NCBI GenBank assembly: GCA_001771815.1
Contig: MEPU01000004.1
Location: forward strand, 248,001-312,000
Direction: 5' to 3'
From: Bdellovibrionales bacterium RIFCSPHIGHO2_01_FULL_40_29
GTDB lineage: Bacteria; Bdellovibrionota; Bdellovibrionia; Bdellovibrionales; Bdellovibrionaceae
DNA: 64,000 bases
Part shown: piece by piece, positions 62,120 through 64,000 of the stretch
How the letters are laid out: every line of letters starts with the position of its first letter
Numbering within the stretch: the first letter of the stretch is position 1
Made by a program: the position numbers and the translations under genes
Notes under the pieces: model-generated
Told to the model about the DNA's origin: nothing
Database searches by the model: none
The model's input: only the letters and a program-made list of their open reading frames with translations

Positions 62120-62674
62120 CTAAAATTTTGAAAGCTTCTTGGGAGCTCCGGCAGTGACTTCTTTTTTATGTGCGGCAAATGCTGCCAGAACTTCGCTTTT
62201 CTCGCGACTGGGTATCTTGAAGTAATCAAGAGTGCGCCCAAGCTCTGCAGCGACTTCATCAAATTCTTCCGACGAAATTTTTAGCTCACGATGTGCTTCT
62301 TCAAGACCTAAATTGGTTTTTCCTGGCTTGGTCGCCGTGTATTTTAACGGGCCCCCTGTAGCCTTACTGACCCAAAGAGTTCGCATGAACTTAAGACCAG
62401 GCAATCTATCTAAACTCTCGGTATGCCATTTTTTGAGAGCAGGATTTTGCGAATTTTTTCCGACCATAGGGTTTTCTATAAGCGCATCGCTAAAGTGATC
62501 AATCACTGCAGCAATGGCATATACACCGCCCAATCTTTCGTAAAGACTTTTTTCTCCTTTTGCTAGAGCTAAAGCCGGTTGCGAAAACGCACTAAAAAAA
62601 GTGATGAGCGCAGCGGCAAGTGCAAAAGATTTAAGTGACGATTTCATTTTTTTTATCAGAATTTGTGTAGGCAT
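62120..62674 (-). CDS. Exported truncated hemoglobin
   Basis: A globin of the truncated (group I) type behind a signal peptide (SFALAAALITFFSAFSQPALALA). Recognised by SLYERLGGVYAIAAVIDHFSDALIENP, the middle YTATKPGKTNLGLEEAHRELKISSEEFDEVAAELGRTL (the proximal heme histidine is in EEAHREL) and a terminal helix. The export signal predicts a periplasmic or secreted location, whereas most truncated globins are cytoplasmic. The ATG at 62674 after GGGG is used; ATG at 62647 would also retain the signal. Confidence 0.83.
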   Translation of the reverse strand: MPTQILIKKMKSSLKSFALAAALITFFSAFSQPALALAKGEKSLYERLGGVYAIAAVIDHFSDALIENPMVGKNSQNPALKKWHTESLDRLPGLKFMRTLWVSKATGGPLKYTATKPGKTNLGLEEAHRELKISSEEFDEVAAELGRTLDYFKIPSREKSEVLAAFAAHKKEVTAGAPKKLSKF

Positions 62675-62850
62675 TTTTTCCCCTTTTAAAATAGTGGTGT
62701 CGTTTCCGACAGTAGGTTGCACCACTTATGCCACTGTGTTAAATGTATGAAGAGCATTAGATCACCGGTTTTTAGATAAAAAGTCTATAATATGGGGAAA
62801 TTGTCATGGGTATGGGAAGTCTCGCCCCAAGTTTAAATTAGGACGGCAGC

Positions 62851-63158
62851 ATGAATACAAAAATTCAAGATCTAATGAAACAAATCAATTCGCTCCAAGA
62901 AGAAGTCGAAAGAGAATACCGACATGCGCGAGAAGAATTCGTAACTCGAAAAGTTCTGTTAGCAGAGAATTTTTTAGCTCAACAACGTCGACACAAAATT
63001 GGAATTCTACGATTTATATTACAATCCAGAATTCTGGTTATCCTGAAGGAAACCACGACTATTATCCCAAATTCTTTGATTACGGAGATGGTGCGACATA
63101 CAGGTCGGGCCTTGCCAGACTTCGTAAGCAATATGGTCAAACGGAGAATACTCCCTAA
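62851..63158 (+). pseudogene. Internally deleted gene of a conserved coiled-coil/membrane family
   Basis: The ORF-track frame starts well: MNTKIQDLMKQINSLQEEVE and RRHKIGILRFILQSRILVIL match the N-terminus of a family I recall, with a coiled coil followed by a membrane part. The sequence then continues not in frame but at +2, where NHDYYPKFFDYGDGATYRSGLARLRKQYG (ending TAA 63158) matches the family C-terminus. The middle, with the membrane segments and conserved cysteines, about 80-90 residues, is missing. The simplest reading is an internal deletion that also shifted the frame. The track ORF beyond residue 60 is therefore not real. Confidence 0.65.
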
Positions 63159-63179
63159 CAAAGCCGCTCACTTTTCTGT

Positions 63180-63683
63180 TTACGAAGAAAAAAGTTCTTT
63201 GAATTTTTGAATATCAATGGATTTGTTTTTTGGAATTTCAGCAAAATAATTTAATTGCCATTTTTGCGTTTTCGCCGCCAGTTTGCTATCCACCACATCC
63301 CAAATTGGATAGACTCTTATAGCGCGTTTACCGCCTTTTCCATTTACAGAAAATACGCCCTGCTTAACTAATACTTCCTTAGGAAACACAAAATATCCCT
63401 GGCGACTTTTTGTTTTCACCATCACCACAAATAAGTCGACATGATCTGATTCATCATAGGGTTGAATGGACTCGCCAGTGGTTCGTTTCCAAATCGTTAC
63501 AAATTGTCCAATTTTAGTCGGTGTGATTTTGGCCTGACGATACCGAACTGATCTTTCATTTATTTTAAAGCTACAGGCGTGATATTCGGAGCTTTCCAAT
63601 TCTTTTTTTGGAAGAGTGCACTTGAAACTGCATACTTCAAATACATGTTCACGCAAAAGATTAAAATCATCTAAAAAATTCAT
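63180..63683 (-). CDS. MepB-family protein
   Basis: 167 residues of the MepB family (PF08877), first named in a Staphylococcus mep operon. The hallmark is YRQAKITPTKIGQFVTIWKRTTGESIQPYDESDHVDLFVV followed by QGYFVFPKEVLVKQGVFS and AIRVYPIWD. Biochemical role is unknown. The ATG at 63683 (MNFLDDFNLL) is preferred over the track start, which adds 17 residues. It is convergent with the deleted gene upstream, 21 bases apart. Confidence 0.87.
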   Translation of the reverse strand: MNFLDDFNLLREHVFEVCSFKCTLPKKELESSEYHACSFKINERSVRYRQAKITPTKIGQFVTIWKRTTGESIQPYDESDHVDLFVVMVKTKSRQGYFVFPKEVLVKQGVFSVNGKGGKRAIRVYPIWDVVDSKLAAKTQKWQLNYFAEIPKNKSIDIQKFKELFSS

Positions 63684-63873
63684 TTTCTTAACATAGTACA
63701 AATTGAATAGGACGTCACTGACAGCTATATGCAATCAAAGCAATCCAGCAAGGAATAAATAACAAGCCGCATTTTGACCTAGTACCAGGTTTGTAGAAAT
63801 CAATATCCAAAAATAAATCGATCTACTATATTTTTAAAACGCAATCAAGCGTACTTAAAACCAAGGAAATCCC

Positions 63874-64000
63874 ATGATTACATTAGGACGTCGCCTCGTC
63901 GCAATTGCCATTATCACATCAGCATGTTGGGCCCAAGCCACAACACAAGATCAAAAAGCAGCCGCGGCTATCACTCTCAGAAATAACCAATTTCGAACAG
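63874..64000 (+). CDS. Exported protein, 5' end only
   Basis: A reading frame from ATG 63874 with AAGGAA upstream and a signal peptide (RLVAIAIITSACWAQA). It runs off the window after 42 codons (TTQDQKAAAAITLRNNQF), so nothing can be said of its function. Confidence 0.55.
   Translation, partial: MITLGRRLVAIAIITSACWAQATTQDQKAAAAITLRNNQFRT

Overview
The window is an AT-rich, tightly packed bacterial chromosome segment with no phage structural genes, rRNA or CRISPR array. The gene set fits a Bdellovibrio-type predator (Bdellovibrionota). It has a pilB-pilT-pilC-pilS type IV pilus operon with a degenerate pilT, and a gliding-type Agl/Glt cluster (TolQ, two TolR/ExbD, TPR proteins, an AgmX/PglI-like TonB-C protein, a myxobacterial-type outer-membrane barrel). 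It also has a GnnA-like gene inside the lipid A operon, which matches the diaminoglucose lipid A known from Bdellovibrio. The genus assignment is inference from gene content.

Layout. 1-6.8 kb (minus): pilS (cut by the window edge), pilC, divergent pilT, pilB, a degenerate AroE-like protein, ribF. 6.9-10.2 kb (plus): a CHASE2 histidine kinase and a sigma-54 response regulator. 10.2-23.7 kb (minus): a long envelope operon read ybeY, prfB (with the classical +1 frameshift), lolC, lolD, bamA, skp, lpxA, gnnA-like, lpxB, lpxK, lpxL-like, a DUF3108 lipoprotein and a heptosyltransferase. 23.7-37.2 kb (plus): mazG, then the Agl/Glt-like cluster, headed by a VWA lipoprotein and a GYF-PilZ protein. 37.3-44.9 kb: murJ, rpsT with its terminator, a PilZ protein, holA, lptE, then aminotransferase-serA-like-purA.

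From 44.95 kb the character changes. After tRNA-Lys and tRNA-Glu comes an accessory region of short, mostly single-gene units. It holds a four-helix-bundle protein and a broken copy of it, a VOC protein, a secreted trypsin-PA protease, thyX with a LysR regulator, an AbiE toxin-antitoxin pair with a clear operator, an oxidoreductase, GFA-like, holin-like and YdeI/OmdA-family genes, a large LamG surface protein, a tandem pair of unrecognised cysteine-containing secreted proteins, a TPR-GNAT fusion, a HigBA-type pair, rsgA behind a leader peptide, a PhnB-like protein, an exported truncated globin and a MepB-family protein. Three gene remnants lie here that the ORF track does not show as such: a headless reading frame at 61.4-61.6 kb, an internally deleted gene at 62.9-63.2 kb, and the 26-codon fragment at 52.3 kb.

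How it works together. The minus-strand operon makes and exports lipid A and outer-membrane proteins and lipoproteins. The pilus and Agl/Glt clusters would supply surface motility and prey contact. The accessory region mixes defence (AbiE, HigBA) with secreted proteins.
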